DNA of 64,000 nucleotides. Origin: Rhizobacter koreensis. GTDB taxonomy: Bacteria > Pseudomonadota > Gammaproteobacteria > Burkholderiales > Burkholderiaceae_C. Position 1 is the stretch's first letter, and the number at the start of each line of letters is the position of its first letter. Of the stretch, positions 22,421 through 30,412 are shown piece by piece. The stretch lies in NCBI RefSeq assembly GCF_013366375.1, contig NZ_JABWMJ010000002.1, positions 186,001 through 250,000 on the forward strand. Reading direction: 5' to 3'. The translations under genes and the position numbers were made by a program. Under the pieces are notes generated by a model that saw nothing but the letters and a program-made list of their open reading frames with translations, made no database searches and had not been told where the DNA came from.

Positions 22421-22801
22421 ATGAACGCAAACACCGACAACATGGGTCAGCAAGCGGCGGACGCCGCCGATCAGGCGGCGGACAAGGCCGACGACGTGCT
22501 GCAGTCGACCAAGGAAGCCGCGAACCGCACCATCGACGGGCTGTCGTCGAAGGTCGAGGACCTGCGCAGCCAGGCCAAGCCGATGATCAACCGCGTCTCG
22601 GCGCAGGCCGAAGCGGCCGCGCGCCGCGGCATGGAAGCCGTTCGCGAGACCTCGCAGCAGCTGCGCGAACGCGCCGCCGTGGCCACCGATTCGACCGTCG
22701 GCTACATCAAGGACGAGCCGATCAAGTCGATGCTGATCGCCGCCGCCACCGGCGCCCTGCTGATGGGCCTCGTCAGCATGATGAGCCGCCGCAACGACTG
22801 A
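22421..22801 (+). CDS. YqjD/ElaB-like (DUF883) membrane-anchored protein
   Basis: 126 aa with an AGAGGAG ribosome site 10 bases upstream. The N-terminal 95 residues are an Ala/Lys-rich amphipathic helix. A hinge (GYIKDEPIKS) and a C-terminal membrane helix (MLIAAATGALLMGLVSMM) ending SRRND follow. This is the layout of the E. coli tail-anchored proteins YqjD and ElaB, which bind ribosomes at the inner membrane in stationary phase. It heads a run with yqjE-like and yqjK-like genes, as in E. coli yqjD-yqjE-yqjK. Confidence 0.9.
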   Translation: MNANTDNMGQQAADAADQAADKADDVLQSTKEAANRTIDGLSSKVEDLRSQAKPMINRVSAQAEAAARRGMEAVRETSQQLRERAAVATDSTVGYIKDEPIKSMLIAAATGALLMGLVSMMSRRND

Positions 22802-22859
22802 CGCGCTCCGCGGGCCCGGTAATTGCCGGGCTCCGTGTACCGCAACACCGAGCGTGCCC

Positions 22860-23243
22860 ATGATCCACCCGCTGCTCCGCCTGCTAGTCAAACAGCCGCG
22901 CCTCCTGACCGAGCACGTCGAGGCGTACGCGCATCTCGTCGGCGACGAAGTCTCGAAGGTGTCGACGATGTGGATCATGCGCATCGTCCTCTACGTGACC
23001 GGCGGCGTGATGGCGCTGCTCGGCCTCATCTTCGTCGGCGTCGCGCTGATGCTGTTCGGCGCGGTCCCGTGGTCCGACATGGAACACGGCTGGCTGCTGA
23101 TCGTGGTGCCGCTGGTGCCGCTGGTCGGCGCTGCGCTCTGCATCTGGCGCGCCCGCGCGCCTTCCAAGCACGACGTCATGACCACCGTGAAGGCTCAACT
23201 GAACGCCGACATGGCGATGCTGCGCGAGGTGGGCTCCGCATGA
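22860..23243 (+). CDS. YqjE-like phage-holin-family (DUF1469) membrane protein
   Basis: 127 aa from the ATG at MIHPLLRLLVKQP. A GTG two codons earlier is also possible. Two membrane helices are visible: IVLYVTGGVMALLGLIFVGVA and LLIVVPLVPLVGAALCIW. The E. coli counterpart YqjE has 134 aa and follows yqjD. The gene starts 58 bases after the yqjD-like gene and its stop overlaps the start of the next gene (ATGA). The name phage holin is a family label only, and nothing here points to lysis. Confidence 0.82.
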   Translation: MIHPLLRLLVKQPRLLTEHVEAYAHLVGDEVSKVSTMWIMRIVLYVTGGVMALLGLIFVGVALMLFGAVPWSDMEHGWLLIVVPLVPLVGAALCIWRARAPSKHDVMTTVKAQLNADMAMLREVGSA

Positions 23244-24022
23244 GCACGACGACCTACTCCCCTGGTAGCACGCCGCTCGGCGGTTCCGCAGGCAGCGGCG
23301 CCACCAGCGCCACGGGCGCAGCGACGGCTGCCGCGGCGGCGGCGCCGGCCGCAGCAACCGGCGCCAGCACCACGGCGGCCAGCACGGCGCCTTCGAGCGC
23401 AGCCAAGGCGTCGCCCGCGAGCGCACCGATCCCGGCGCCAGCGACCAAGATCGACGACGACTCGATGTCGGCGGCCGATCGCATCGAGGCGTCGCGCGAG
23501 CGCCTTCGCAACGCGATGCAGCACATCGCGCATCCAGCGGCGAAGCCGGCGCCGACCGGCACTGCGGGCAAGGCGCTGCACGTCGCGCAGACCGCTGCTC
23601 AACGCGTGCAGACCATGCCGGGCGCATCGCTTCTCATGGCCACGCTCGAGCGCTGGTGGCGGCGCCATCCGCTGCATGACGCCGTGGTCGTTGCCGCCGA
23701 AGCGTCGCGCAACGCGATCGTTCCCTACGCGCAGCGCAACCCCAACCAGCTCGTGCTCGGCTCGGTGGCACTTGGCGCGGTGCTCGTCATCCTGCGGCCC
23801 TGGCGGCTGCTGTTCCGGCGCCGCATGCTGCGTGCGCTGCTGCCGCACTTCATCGCCACCGTTGCGAAACAGCTGCCGCTCGCCTCGATGGCGCTGCTCG
23901 CGAGCCGCCTCGACGCAACGCCGCCGCGCACTGCACGCCGCAAGCCGGGCCCTGCGGGCGCCAGCAGCACCGCGGGTTCGAATCGAGCGAACGCATCGAC
24001 GACGCCCGGCACCGGGTCCTGA
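23240..24022 (+). CDS. Ala-rich protein in the yqjK position
   Basis: 260 aa, translationally coupled to the previous gene. Residues 1-70 are a low-complexity Ala/Thr/Ser/Gly stretch, residues 75-105 are charged (DRIEASRERLRNAMQHI), and residues 125-210 are conserved-looking. The last part contains LERWWRRHPLHDAVVVAAE, NPNQLVLGSVALGAVLVILRP with a hydrophobic segment, and RLLFRRRMLRALL. The motif of arginines flanking a short hydrophobic helix resembles YqjK, but E. coli YqjK has only about 100 residues. The role is unknown. A strong terminator follows at 24093. Confidence 0.75.
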   Translation: MSTTTYSPGSTPLGGSAGSGATSATGAATAAAAAAPAAATGASTTAASTAPSSAAKASPASAPIPAPATKIDDDSMSAADRIEASRERLRNAMQHIAHPAAKPAPTGTAGKALHVAQTAAQRVQTMPGASLLMATLERWWRRHPLHDAVVVAAEASRNAIVPYAQRNPNQLVLGSVALGAVLVILRPWRLLFRRRMLRALLPHFIATVAKQLPLASMALLASRLDATPPRTARRKPGPAGASSTAGSNRANASTTPGTGS

Positions 24023-24092
24023 CGATTACCTCCCAATGGCCCCTTCGCCCCCTGCCTGCGCAGGGCGGCCGGTCTCCCTCCGTGGGGTCTTC

Positions 24093-24119
24093 GAAACGCG
24101 CTTCGGCGCGTTTCTTTTT
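24093..24119 (+). terminator. Intrinsic terminator of the yqjDEK-like operon
   Basis: A perfect 9-base stem (GAAACGCGC with GCGCGTTTC) closes a TTCG tetraloop and is followed by TTTTT at 24115-24119. It sits 71 bases after the last stop codon of the operon. Confidence 0.92.
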
Positions 24120-24127
24120 GAGCCCGA

Positions 24128-24148
24128 GCGGTCGAGCCGCGCTCCTAC
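24128..24148 (-). repeat. REP-like element, copy 1
   Basis: Read on the minus strand, GTAGGAGC (24141-24148) is followed at once by a short hairpin (GCGG/CCGC arms at 24128-24140). The same head next to a palindrome occurs at 28950-28971 and 32758-32789, always in intergenic DNA and in the same orientation. Confidence 0.5.
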
Positions 24149-24238
24149 AGCGGCTGGCGAGGAGCTCCGATTCGCTTGTTGCAGCGAGGCTTCTAGAGTC
24201 GAACTGCCACGACGCGGATCGGGCAAACGGGATTCAGG

Positions 24239-24430
24239 ATGATCTGGTGGGCCATCGTCTTCGCGATCGTCGCGGCCGTCGCCGCGATCTTCGGCTTCAC
24301 CGGAGTGGCCCTGGGCGCCGCGGGTGCCGCGCAGATCCTCTTCGTCGTCTTCCTGGTGCTGTTCATCGCCGTCGTGCTGCTCGCCCTCTGGGGCAGCGAC
24401 GACTCGGATCAGAACACGTCTTCGCGCTGA
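24239..24430 (+). CDS. DUF1328 small membrane protein
   Basis: 63 aa with two hydrophobic helices ([20 protein letters not shown] and [20 protein letters not shown]) and the [13 protein letters not shown] block typical of the DUF1328/YtjA family. These proteins are small, membrane-bound and of unknown function, often stress-linked. It has its own transcription start region after the terminator at 24093 and converges on pqiC, 10 bases away. Confidence 0.9.
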   Translation: MIWWAIVFAIVAAVAAIFGFTGVALGAAGAAQILFVVFLVLFIAVVLLALWGSDDSDQNTSSR

Positions 24431-24440
24431 CGCGGCGACC

Positions 24441-25133
24441 CTAGCCGGCCGCCGCCGGCGCCTCGCACGGCGCGGAAGCACCCCGCTCGGCCGCGCGCAA
24501 CGCCGCCGCGATCGAACCCGCGAGCCGCTCGACCGCACGCCGATGCCCCGCCGCGAGGGCAAGCATGCCGTCGCCGACCGGCTCGCGGATCGCCCAGCTG
24601 CACGTCAGGCGCGCGGCCGGCGTGCGGCGCAGTGCCGACCACGTGCCTTCGATCCGTGCTTCGGCACCGGGTGCCGATTCGAAGCGGCGCACGTCGACAT
24701 CGACCCGCCAGGGCGCGACCTCGCCGGTACTGCTGCGCGCATCGACCGCAGCGTGACGCTCGACCAGGACGCCGAGCAACGCTTGCCGCAGCTCGTCGCG
24801 CAGCGGGCTGGCCCAGCGCTCGGCTTCGAGCAACGCGAGCGACTCGTCGGGCAGCCGCACCAGCCATTGCGCCTGGTCGACCTGCGCCGGCACCGCGACG
24901 CGGCCGAGATCGATGCGCAGCGGCGACGCGGCCGGCGAAGCGGCGGGCGGCGCGCCGGCACCGGCGCTGCCGAGCAGCGAATGAAAGCGCGGCGCCTTGT
25001 TCGCCGCGCAGCCGGCGCCGAGGGTCGCGGTCGCGGCAGCCACCACGCAGAGCGCTTGTCGCAGGCGAATCGAAAGCGGCTCGGCCCGAACGCGAGCGCG
25101 CGATCCGGTCGAGCCTGCACGTCGCGCGTTCAT
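24441..25133 (-). CDS. pqiC: PqiC-like lipoprotein, auxiliary component of MCE transport
   Basis: 230 aa. The N-terminal lipoprotein signal ends at the lipobox LGAGC (VVAAATATLGAGCAANK). The remainder has the PqiC/ABC-type auxiliary fold with LRIDLGRVAVPAQVDQAQWLVRL and LLEAERWASPLRDELRQALL. The start codon overlaps the pqiB stop (ATGA). PqiC is an outer-membrane lipoprotein that binds the PqiB tube, giving a route for lipid movement across the periplasm. Confidence 0.9.
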   Translation of the reverse strand: MNARRAGSTGSRARVRAEPLSIRLRQALCVVAAATATLGAGCAANKAPRFHSLLGSAGAGAPPAASPAASPLRIDLGRVAVPAQVDQAQWLVRLPDESLALLEAERWASPLRDELRQALLGVLVERHAAVDARSSTGEVAPWRVDVDVRRFESAPGAEARIEGTWSALRRTPAARLTCSWAIREPVGDGMLALAAGHRRAVERLAGSIAAALRAAERGASAPCEAPAAAG

Positions 25134-26830
25134 CGGTTGCTTCCTCCACGGGACGGGATCGCCGGGTCGGGCGGCTTGCCACGCAGCAGCGACTCGGGAT
25201 GCATCTGCAGGTAATCGGCGAGCGTGCGCAGCGAGCGCGAGGCGCGCTGCAGCTCGAGCATGGTGTCCTCCACGTTGCGCTGCAGCGGCGCCGACGGGTC
25301 GAGCACGCCGCGCTCGAGCGTGTCGAGGGTGCCCTGCGCCTTCTGCAGCGTCCGCTGCACCTCGGCGAGCGCCTTCTGCGCCTCGGGCGTGAGCTGCGCG
25401 ATCGTCGTCTGCGCGCCGCGCAGCGTGGCCTGCAGGTCGCGGCCGATCTGGTCGAACGGAATCTTGCTGACCTTCTGCACGATGTCGGCGATCTGCGGCT
25501 GGATCTCGCTCAGCGTGCCCGGCACGGTCGGCAGCGTCAGCAGGCCGGCATCGCGCTGTACGCGCGCCGGTGCACGGCCCGGCTGGAAATCGAACGCCAC
25601 GTAGAGCTGACCGGTCAGCAGGTTGCCGGTGCGCAGTTGCGCGCGCAGGCCGTGGTCGACCAGGTTCTGGATCAGTGCCTCGTCGTCGGCGCGCCCGCTC
25701 GCGCCGCTCGACGCGGCGCTGCGGATCGGGCCGAAGCGCAGCGGGAAGATGTCGGCGGTCACCTCGACCGGGAAGCGGTCGCGCCGGGCGTCGTACTGCA
25801 GCGACACCTGGCGCACGCGGCCGATCTCGACGCCGAGGAAGTCGATCGGTGCGCCCGGCGCAAGGCCCCGCACCGACTGATCGAAGACCATGCGCACCGG
25901 CATCGGCGGCCCGGCCGGAGGTGCCAGCGCCTCGGCACGGTCCCCCGCCAGCGTGAACACGCTGTTCTCCGCCGCCGGGGTGCCGTTCGGCGTGTCGGGC
26001 GGATCCGCGAACGCGAGGCCCCCCGCGAGCACCGATACCAGCGACTGCGTGTCGAGCGTCAGGCCCGACGCGCCGATGGTAACGTCGACGCCGCTCGCGT
26101 TCCAGAACCGGGTCTGCGTCGTCACCAGCTTCTGATACGGCGCCTCGACGAAGATCTTGATCGAGAGCTCGTCGCGATCCGGGTCGAGCGTGTACCCGAC
26201 CACGCGCCCGACGCGGGTGCGCCGGTGGTAGACCGGCGAGCCGACGTCGAGCGAACCGAGGTCGTCGGCACGCAGCACGAACACCGAACCGGGCTCGCCG
26301 CGCAGCACGAAAGGCGGCGACTCGAGTCCCTTGAAATGCGTGCGCTCCTGGCGCGAGACGCCGGCATCGACCCCGATGTAGGCGCCCGAGAGCAGGGTGC
26401 CGAGGCCGGTGATGCCGCTGGTCCCGACGCGCGGGCGCACCACCCAGAACGTCGTGTCCTCGACCGCGATGCTGGCTGCGTTGCGGTCGAGCTGCACCGT
26501 CACCACGACCCGCGTGCGGTCGTCGCGAAGCTGCACCGTCTCGACGCGGCCGATTACCACCTCCTTGTAGCGGACCTCGGTGCGGCCGGGCTCGATCGAC
26601 TCGGCCGAGTTGAACTCGATCTCGATGCGCGGGCCGATCAGCAGCACCGTGCGCACCAGCAGCGAGGCCCCGACGAGCAGTGCGACGAGCGGCACCAGCC
26701 ACACCAGCGAGACGTTGAAGCGGCGCGGCGCGTCGACGCGCGGGCGCGGCAGCGCGGCCCAGCCATCGGGCGACCGATCGTCGTCGGGCGGCGCGCCGGC
26801 GCCGAGCCCGTCAGGCGGCAGCTGGGCCAT
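25130..26830 (-). CDS. pqiB: PqiB, periplasm-spanning MCE protein
   Basis: 566 aa, like E. coli PqiB (546). One N-terminal membrane helix (LVWLVPLVALLVGASLLVRT) is followed by MCE repeats. The first begins GPRIEIEFNSAESIEPGRTEVRYK, the second is near VLRADDLGSLDVGSPVYHRR, and the third is near DQSVRGLAPGAPIDFLGVEIG. The C-terminal part is helical with AQTTIAQLTPEAQKALAEV. Such proteins form hexameric rings stacked into a needle between the membranes. The gene overlaps pqiA2 by 20 bases. Confidence 0.95.
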   Translation of the reverse strand: MAQLPPDGLGAGAPPDDDRSPDGWAALPRPRVDAPRRFNVSLVWLVPLVALLVGASLLVRTVLLIGPRIEIEFNSAESIEPGRTEVRYKEVVIGRVETVQLRDDRTRVVVTVQLDRNAASIAVEDTTFWVVRPRVGTSGITGLGTLLSGAYIGVDAGVSRQERTHFKGLESPPFVLRGEPGSVFVLRADDLGSLDVGSPVYHRRTRVGRVVGYTLDPDRDELSIKIFVEAPYQKLVTTQTRFWNASGVDVTIGASGLTLDTQSLVSVLAGGLAFADPPDTPNGTPAAENSVFTLAGDRAEALAPPAGPPMPVRMVFDQSVRGLAPGAPIDFLGVEIGRVRQVSLQYDARRDRFPVEVTADIFPLRFGPIRSAASSGASGRADDEALIQNLVDHGLRAQLRTGNLLTGQLYVAFDFQPGRAPARVQRDAGLLTLPTVPGTLSEIQPQIADIVQKVSKIPFDQIGRDLQATLRGAQTTIAQLTPEAQKALAEVQRTLQKAQGTLDTLERGVLDPSAPLQRNVEDTMLELQRASRSLRTLADYLQMHPESLLRGKPPDPAIPSRGGSNR

Positions 26831-27494
26831 GCGGCTCCTGCCAGATGAGTCGCGGGTCGAAACTGAGCGTCGCGAGCACGGTGAAGATCACGACGGCGCC
26901 GAACGCGAGCAGACCCGGCTCGGGGCCGGCGCTCGCCAGGGAGCCGAAGCGCACCGTCGCGGCCAGCAGCACCACCACGTAGACGTCGAGCATCGACCAG
27001 TGGCCGACCGTCTCGATCAGCCGGTAGAGGCGCGCCCGCTCGAGCCGCCGCCATCGCGGGGCGCGACGCACGCTCCACGCGAGCAGCGAAAGCACCGCGA
27101 TCTTCAGCACCGGCACCGCGATGCTGGCGACGAACACGATGATCGCGAGCATCCACGAACCGTCGATCCAGAGCTCGCGGATGCCGCCGAGCAGCGTGTG
27201 CTCGTTGCGCTGCAGCGCCGACGTGGTGCTCATGATCGGCAGCACGTTGGCCGGGATGTAGAGCAGCGTCGCGGCGATCAGGCATGCCCAGGTGCGCTGC
27301 AGGCTCATCGGTTTCTCCCGGCGCAGCGACCGCCCGCAGCGCGTGCAGCGCTGCACCATTCCGTGCGGCAGCGACGCCCCGAGATCGAGCGAGACCAGCC
27401 CGCAACTGGTGCAGCCGAGCAGCGGCGGCGCCGCTTCACCGGCAGGCAACGGGTCGCAATCCGCGCGAGGCGGCAGCGTGGCAGAGACGCTCAC
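26811..27494 (-). CDS. pqiA: PqiA-domain membrane protein (second half)
   Basis: 227 aa with a GTG start overlapping the previous stop (GTGA). The N-terminal zinc-ribbon-like segment has two CxxC pairs (GCTSCG and RCTRCG). Four membrane helices of one PqiA domain follow, beginning WACLIAATLLYIPANVLPIM. The E. coli PqiA is a single protein with two such domains. Here each domain is a separate gene, the other being at 27491-28129. PqiA is the inner-membrane partner of PqiB. Confidence 0.9.
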   Translation of the reverse strand: MSVSATLPPRADCDPLPAGEAAPPLLGCTSCGLVSLDLGASLPHGMVQRCTRCGRSLRREKPMSLQRTWACLIAATLLYIPANVLPIMSTTSALQRNEHTLLGGIRELWIDGSWMLAIIVFVASIAVPVLKIAVLSLLAWSVRRAPRWRRLERARLYRLIETVGHWSMLDVYVVVLLAATVRFGSLASAGPEPGLLAFGAVVIFTVLATLSFDPRLIWQEPHGPAAA

Positions 27495-28129
27495 CTGACG
27501 TGCCACCACAGGTGCTTGAGGCCGGCCGACTCGATCGCGGCGAAGAGCAGCGTGAGCGCGCCGAGCGCGAACAGCGCGGGGCCGGGCGACGCGTCGGCCA
27601 GACCGGCGAGGCGAACCAGCGAGAGCAGCGCGCCGATCGTGAACACCTGCAGCATGTTCCAGCGCGTGGCGTGGTGCAGCGCGCGCACGCAGATCGCGAA
27701 GCCTGGCGCAAGGCAGCCACGCGCCAGCGGCAGCAGAACGTAGAGCCGAAGGCCGATGAAGAGGGCCGGCGCGAGGATGGCGGTGACCGCGACCGCCAGC
27801 GCCACGAGCCGCTGACCCTCGCTCCACGCGATCAGCACCGCCTCGGGGATGCTCGCCGCGACGGCGGCGCCGCGCAGGCGCACCTCGATCACCGCAGTGC
27901 CCATCGCGATCAGGAAGGCGACCGCCGCCGTGACGGTGAGCGCGAGCACCGCATCGAAGCCGAAGCGATGGCCCCGGCCGACCACCGCCGCACAGCGCAC
28001 GCAGCGCGCCACCGCTCCCGGCGCGAGCGGGTTCCAGCGGTGCGCCAGACCGCACTGCTCACAGACTGCCAAAGAGGATGTGGCCCGGCCCAACGCGATC
28101 CCTCGTTCGAAAACGACCCGCAGTGCCAC
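27491..28129 (-). CDS. pqiA: PqiA-domain membrane protein (first half)
   Basis: 212 aa as read from a GTG. A TTG at 28093 preceded by GAGGGA is a plausible alternative that trims 12 residues. It has CxxC pairs (CEQC and CVRC) and then about four membrane helices: AVLALTVTAAVAFLIAMGTA, LVALAVAVTAILAPALFIGL, MLQVFTIGALLSLVRLAGL and ALFALGALTLLFAAIES. It is the first gene of the overlapping set pqiA1-pqiA2-pqiB-pqiC. The split of PqiA looks stable and not a recent frameshift, because both halves have their own CxxC segment. Confidence 0.88.
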   Translation of the reverse strand: MALRVVFERGIALGRATSSLAVCEQCGLAHRWNPLAPGAVARCVRCAAVVGRGHRFGFDAVLALTVTAAVAFLIAMGTAVIEVRLRGAAVAASIPEAVLIAWSEGQRLVALAVAVTAILAPALFIGLRLYVLLPLARGCLAPGFAICVRALHHATRWNMLQVFTIGALLSLVRLAGLADASPGPALFALGALTLLFAAIESAGLKHLWWHVR

Positions 28130-28308
28130 AGGCGGGTCGCGAAAGCGGCGGATTATCGATCAGCGTTTCCGGTGGTTCGCGCGGTGGCCCTGCTCAGGGC
28201 GACCGGCGGCGTCGACGCTCGCGCGACCAGCACGCCGTGCGATCGGGGCGCCGACGGGATCGACGCCAGCGCTTGCTCAGCGCGCGGGCGCACCGCCGCG
28301 CGACTCCG

Positions 28309-28647
28309 TCATTCCAGGCGCGCGCTCAGCATCGCCGCGCGCTGAGCCGCCGATTCGCGCCGACCGTCGATCGGCGCAGCGGCGGTCAGCATGCAGAGGT
28401 CGCGCGACGCCGGCGGCAAGGCGGCGCAGCGCGCGTTGCGTTCGAACTGGGCGCGTTGCTGCGTCCTGCGCATGTCGGCACGCTCGACCGCCTCGCTGAC
28501 CACGCTGTAGAACAGCATGAGGAGCAGCAGCGCCGTGGCGCCGAGGAGCCAGCCCAGGGCGCGGCGAATGCCGGGGCGGGGAGCGGACGTGTGAGTCGCG
28601 GAAGACCAGCCGCCGGTGATTGCAGGTGCGGAAGGCGTGACAGGCAT
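28309..28647 (-). CDS. Small single-pass membrane protein, unknown
   Basis: 112 aa from MPVTPSAPAITGG, preceded by a GAGG ribosome site. One membrane helix (ALGWLLGATALLLLMLFYSVV) is followed by a charged periplasmic or cytoplasmic tail with two cysteines (NARCAALPPASRDLCML) that could form a disulfide. I do not recognise the family. The tail resembles that of other short Burkholderiales proteins with a helix and a Cys pair. It lies 29 bases after another small minus-strand gene. Confidence 0.65.
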   Translation of the reverse strand: MPVTPSAPAITGGWSSATHTSAPRPGIRRALGWLLGATALLLLMLFYSVVSEAVERADMRRTQQRAQFERNARCAALPPASRDLCMLTAAAPIDGRRESAAQRAAMLSARLE

Positions 28648-28676
28648 GGCGACCTCGTGAAAGCGGTACAGCAGGA

Positions 28677-28856
28677 TCAGCTCGCGTCGAAGCGGGTCAG
28701 CTGATGGCGTGGCGCGCGATGGGCTGCCCGAGGATCGGCGTCGCGACCGCGCGCGTCGCGCCAGCCCGTCTCGTCGTCGAGCAACGCCGTGGGCGACGAG
28801 TTGAAAAACCACCGCACGAATCGCTGGAACCAGCGCTGGAACGACTCCGACATCAT
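28677..28856 (-). CDS. Small hypothetical protein
   Basis: 59 aa from MMSESFQRWFQRFVRWFF, with a GGAG ribosome site 5 bases upstream. The N-terminal part is an aromatic amphipathic helix that could lie on a membrane. The rest is charged (DDETGWRDARGRDADPRA). No family is recognised. It may be cotranscribed with the gene at 28309-28647. Confidence 0.45.
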   Translation of the reverse strand: MMSESFQRWFQRFVRWFFNSSPTALLDDETGWRDARGRDADPRAAHRAPRHQLTRFDAS

Positions 28857-28949
28857 GTGCTCCGATCGAGCCTTCACCTTAGTTCCCGCGCGGGTTCTGC
28901 ACAGCCGGGCGAAAGCTTCACCCGGCGTCGGAACGAACCTACACGGGGT

Positions 28950-28971
28950 GCCCGCGGCGGGCTGCTCCTAC
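28950..28971 (-). repeat. REP-like element, copy 2
   Basis: On the minus strand GTAGGAGC (28964-28971) precedes a 6-base perfect inverted repeat with one central base (GCCCGC/GCGGGC, 28950-28962). It lies between the divergent gene starts at 28856 and 29050. It has the same head and orientation as the copies at 24128 and 32758. Confidence 0.5.
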
Positions 28972-29049
28972 AGCGCGTGCCAGTTCCGTCGGACGGCGGG
29001 AACGATCCGTGCATGAGAAGCTCCCGGTCGTTCTAAACAAGGAGCCTTC

Positions 29050-29886
29050 ATGCTCATCAGGATCGGGTTCGACATCGAACTCACGGTTGCGACGCCGATG
29101 GCGCTGATCTATCTGCTGCACGTGCACCCGTCGCGGCGCGACGACCTGGTCGGGCCCGAAAACTTCCGGATCAGCGGCGGGCTCGAAGCCGAGGAGTACG
29201 TCGACAGCTTCGGCAACCACTGCGGGCGGGTGAACATTCCGGCAACGACGAACTCCATCCGCATCAGCAACGAGGCGCTGATCCGCGACTCCGGCTTGCC
29301 CGACCCGGTCGACTACAACGCGTACCAGCACGACCCGACGGAGCTGCCGTTCTCGACGCTGCAGTTCCTGCTGCCGAGCCGCTACTGCGAGGTCGACAGC
29401 GAACTGCTCGACTTCGCCTGGAACCAGTTCGGCTCGACGCCCCTGGGCTGGCAGCGCGTGCAGGCGATCTGCGATTTCGTGCACCAGCACCTGAGCTTCA
29501 ACTACAAGCTCGCGCGGCCGACGCGCACCGCGCTGGACGCGTTCCGCGAGCGCGTCGGGGTGTGCCGCGATTTCACGCACCTTGCGGTGACGCTCTGCCG
29601 CTGCATGAACATCCCGGCACGCTACACCACCGGCTACCTCGGTGACATCGGGGTGCCGGTCGCGCCCTACCCGATGGACTTCAGCGCCTGGTTCGAGGTC
29701 TACCTCGGCAACCGCTGGCATACCTTCGACGCGCGCCACAACCGCCAGCGCATCGGCCGCATCGTGATGGCGCGGGGCCGCGACGCCGGCGACGTGCCGA
29801 TCACGATGGCGTTCGGCCGCAGCACGCTGAACCGCTTCGACGTGATCACCGAAGAGGTGACCGAGGCGCCGCTGAACGTGGTCTGA
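29050..29886 (+). CDS. Transglutaminase-like protein with altered His segment
   Basis: 278 aa. An N-terminal beta domain of about 130 residues precedes a transglutaminase core with the nucleophile Cys172 in RVGVCRDFTHLAVTLCR and the Asp region WHTFDARHNRQRIG (Asp227). Where the core family usually has a His before Ala-Trp, this protein reads MDFSAWFEVYLG (Ser212). Either this subfamily takes its His from another position, such as His230 in DARHN, or the protein is not a normal thiol protease/transferase. The ribosome site is AAGGAG. The gene next to it is a short hydrophilic protein. Confidence 0.85.
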   Translation: MLIRIGFDIELTVATPMALIYLLHVHPSRRDDLVGPENFRISGGLEAEEYVDSFGNHCGRVNIPATTNSIRISNEALIRDSGLPDPVDYNAYQHDPTELPFSTLQFLLPSRYCEVDSELLDFAWNQFGSTPLGWQRVQAICDFVHQHLSFNYKLARPTRTALDAFRERVGVCRDFTHLAVTLCRCMNIPARYTTGYLGDIGVPVAPYPMDFSAWFEVYLGNRWHTFDARHNRQRIGRIVMARGRDAGDVPITMAFGRSTLNRFDVITEEVTEAPLNVV

Positions 29887-29935
29887 GCCCGCATCCCGGG
29901 CAGCAGCGGCGCCGACCGTGCCAACGGAGATTCAC

Positions 29936-30181
29936 ATGACGAACAAGTCACCCAGCATTCCCGCCGACATCGACACGTCGGTGCAGCCGGGCCGTCGCTA
30001 TGACGACGCGGCGCGCGAGTTCAGCGAGTCGGCGCGTGTCGAGCCGGCAGCGGACGAACCGTTCCCCGGCTCGAAGGAAGACGCCCGCGAGCGCGCGCGC
30101 AGCGATGCGGCGCACAGTCGCAGCGGACAAGCTGCCGAGGACAAGCCGGCCGGCGATCAGGGGAAGACGCCGGGCGGCTGA
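29936..30181 (+). CDS. Short hydrophilic hypothetical protein
   Basis: 81 aa from MTNKSPSIPADIDTSVQPG, with a GGAGA ribosome site. The protein is strongly charged and Pro/Gly/Ala-rich, with SKEDARERARSDAAHSRSG, and has no cysteine or membrane helix. It is probably intrinsically disordered. It lies 49 bases after the transglutaminase-like gene and may share its transcript. I do not recognise a family. Confidence 0.6.
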   Translation: MTNKSPSIPADIDTSVQPGRRYDDAAREFSESARVEPAADEPFPGSKEDARERARSDAAHSRSGQAAEDKPAGDQGKTPGG

Positions 30182-30412
30182 AGTTGGCGGCCGCGCACGC
30201 GGCTCGACGCGTCTACCAGGCAACGGCTGCGCCCGCTCGTCAGCGCGCGCCGCTGAGGGCCGCGAGCGACCACCGCCACCTTGCTGGCCGTCTCAAGAGC
30301 GCCTTGGTCAATAGCGAGCGACGCAACGCCCGGCACTGACGGCGGACGTCGTGCGCGGCTCCTCGTCCCCTCCCGGACCGCCGGCGGCGTGTCGCCGGCC
30401 CGCAGCCCAGCC

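Noticed and set aside
22860-23243. Phage or lysis cassette suggested by the holin-family label
   Set aside because: Gene order matches yqjD-yqjE-yqjK, and no endolysin or other phage gene is present.
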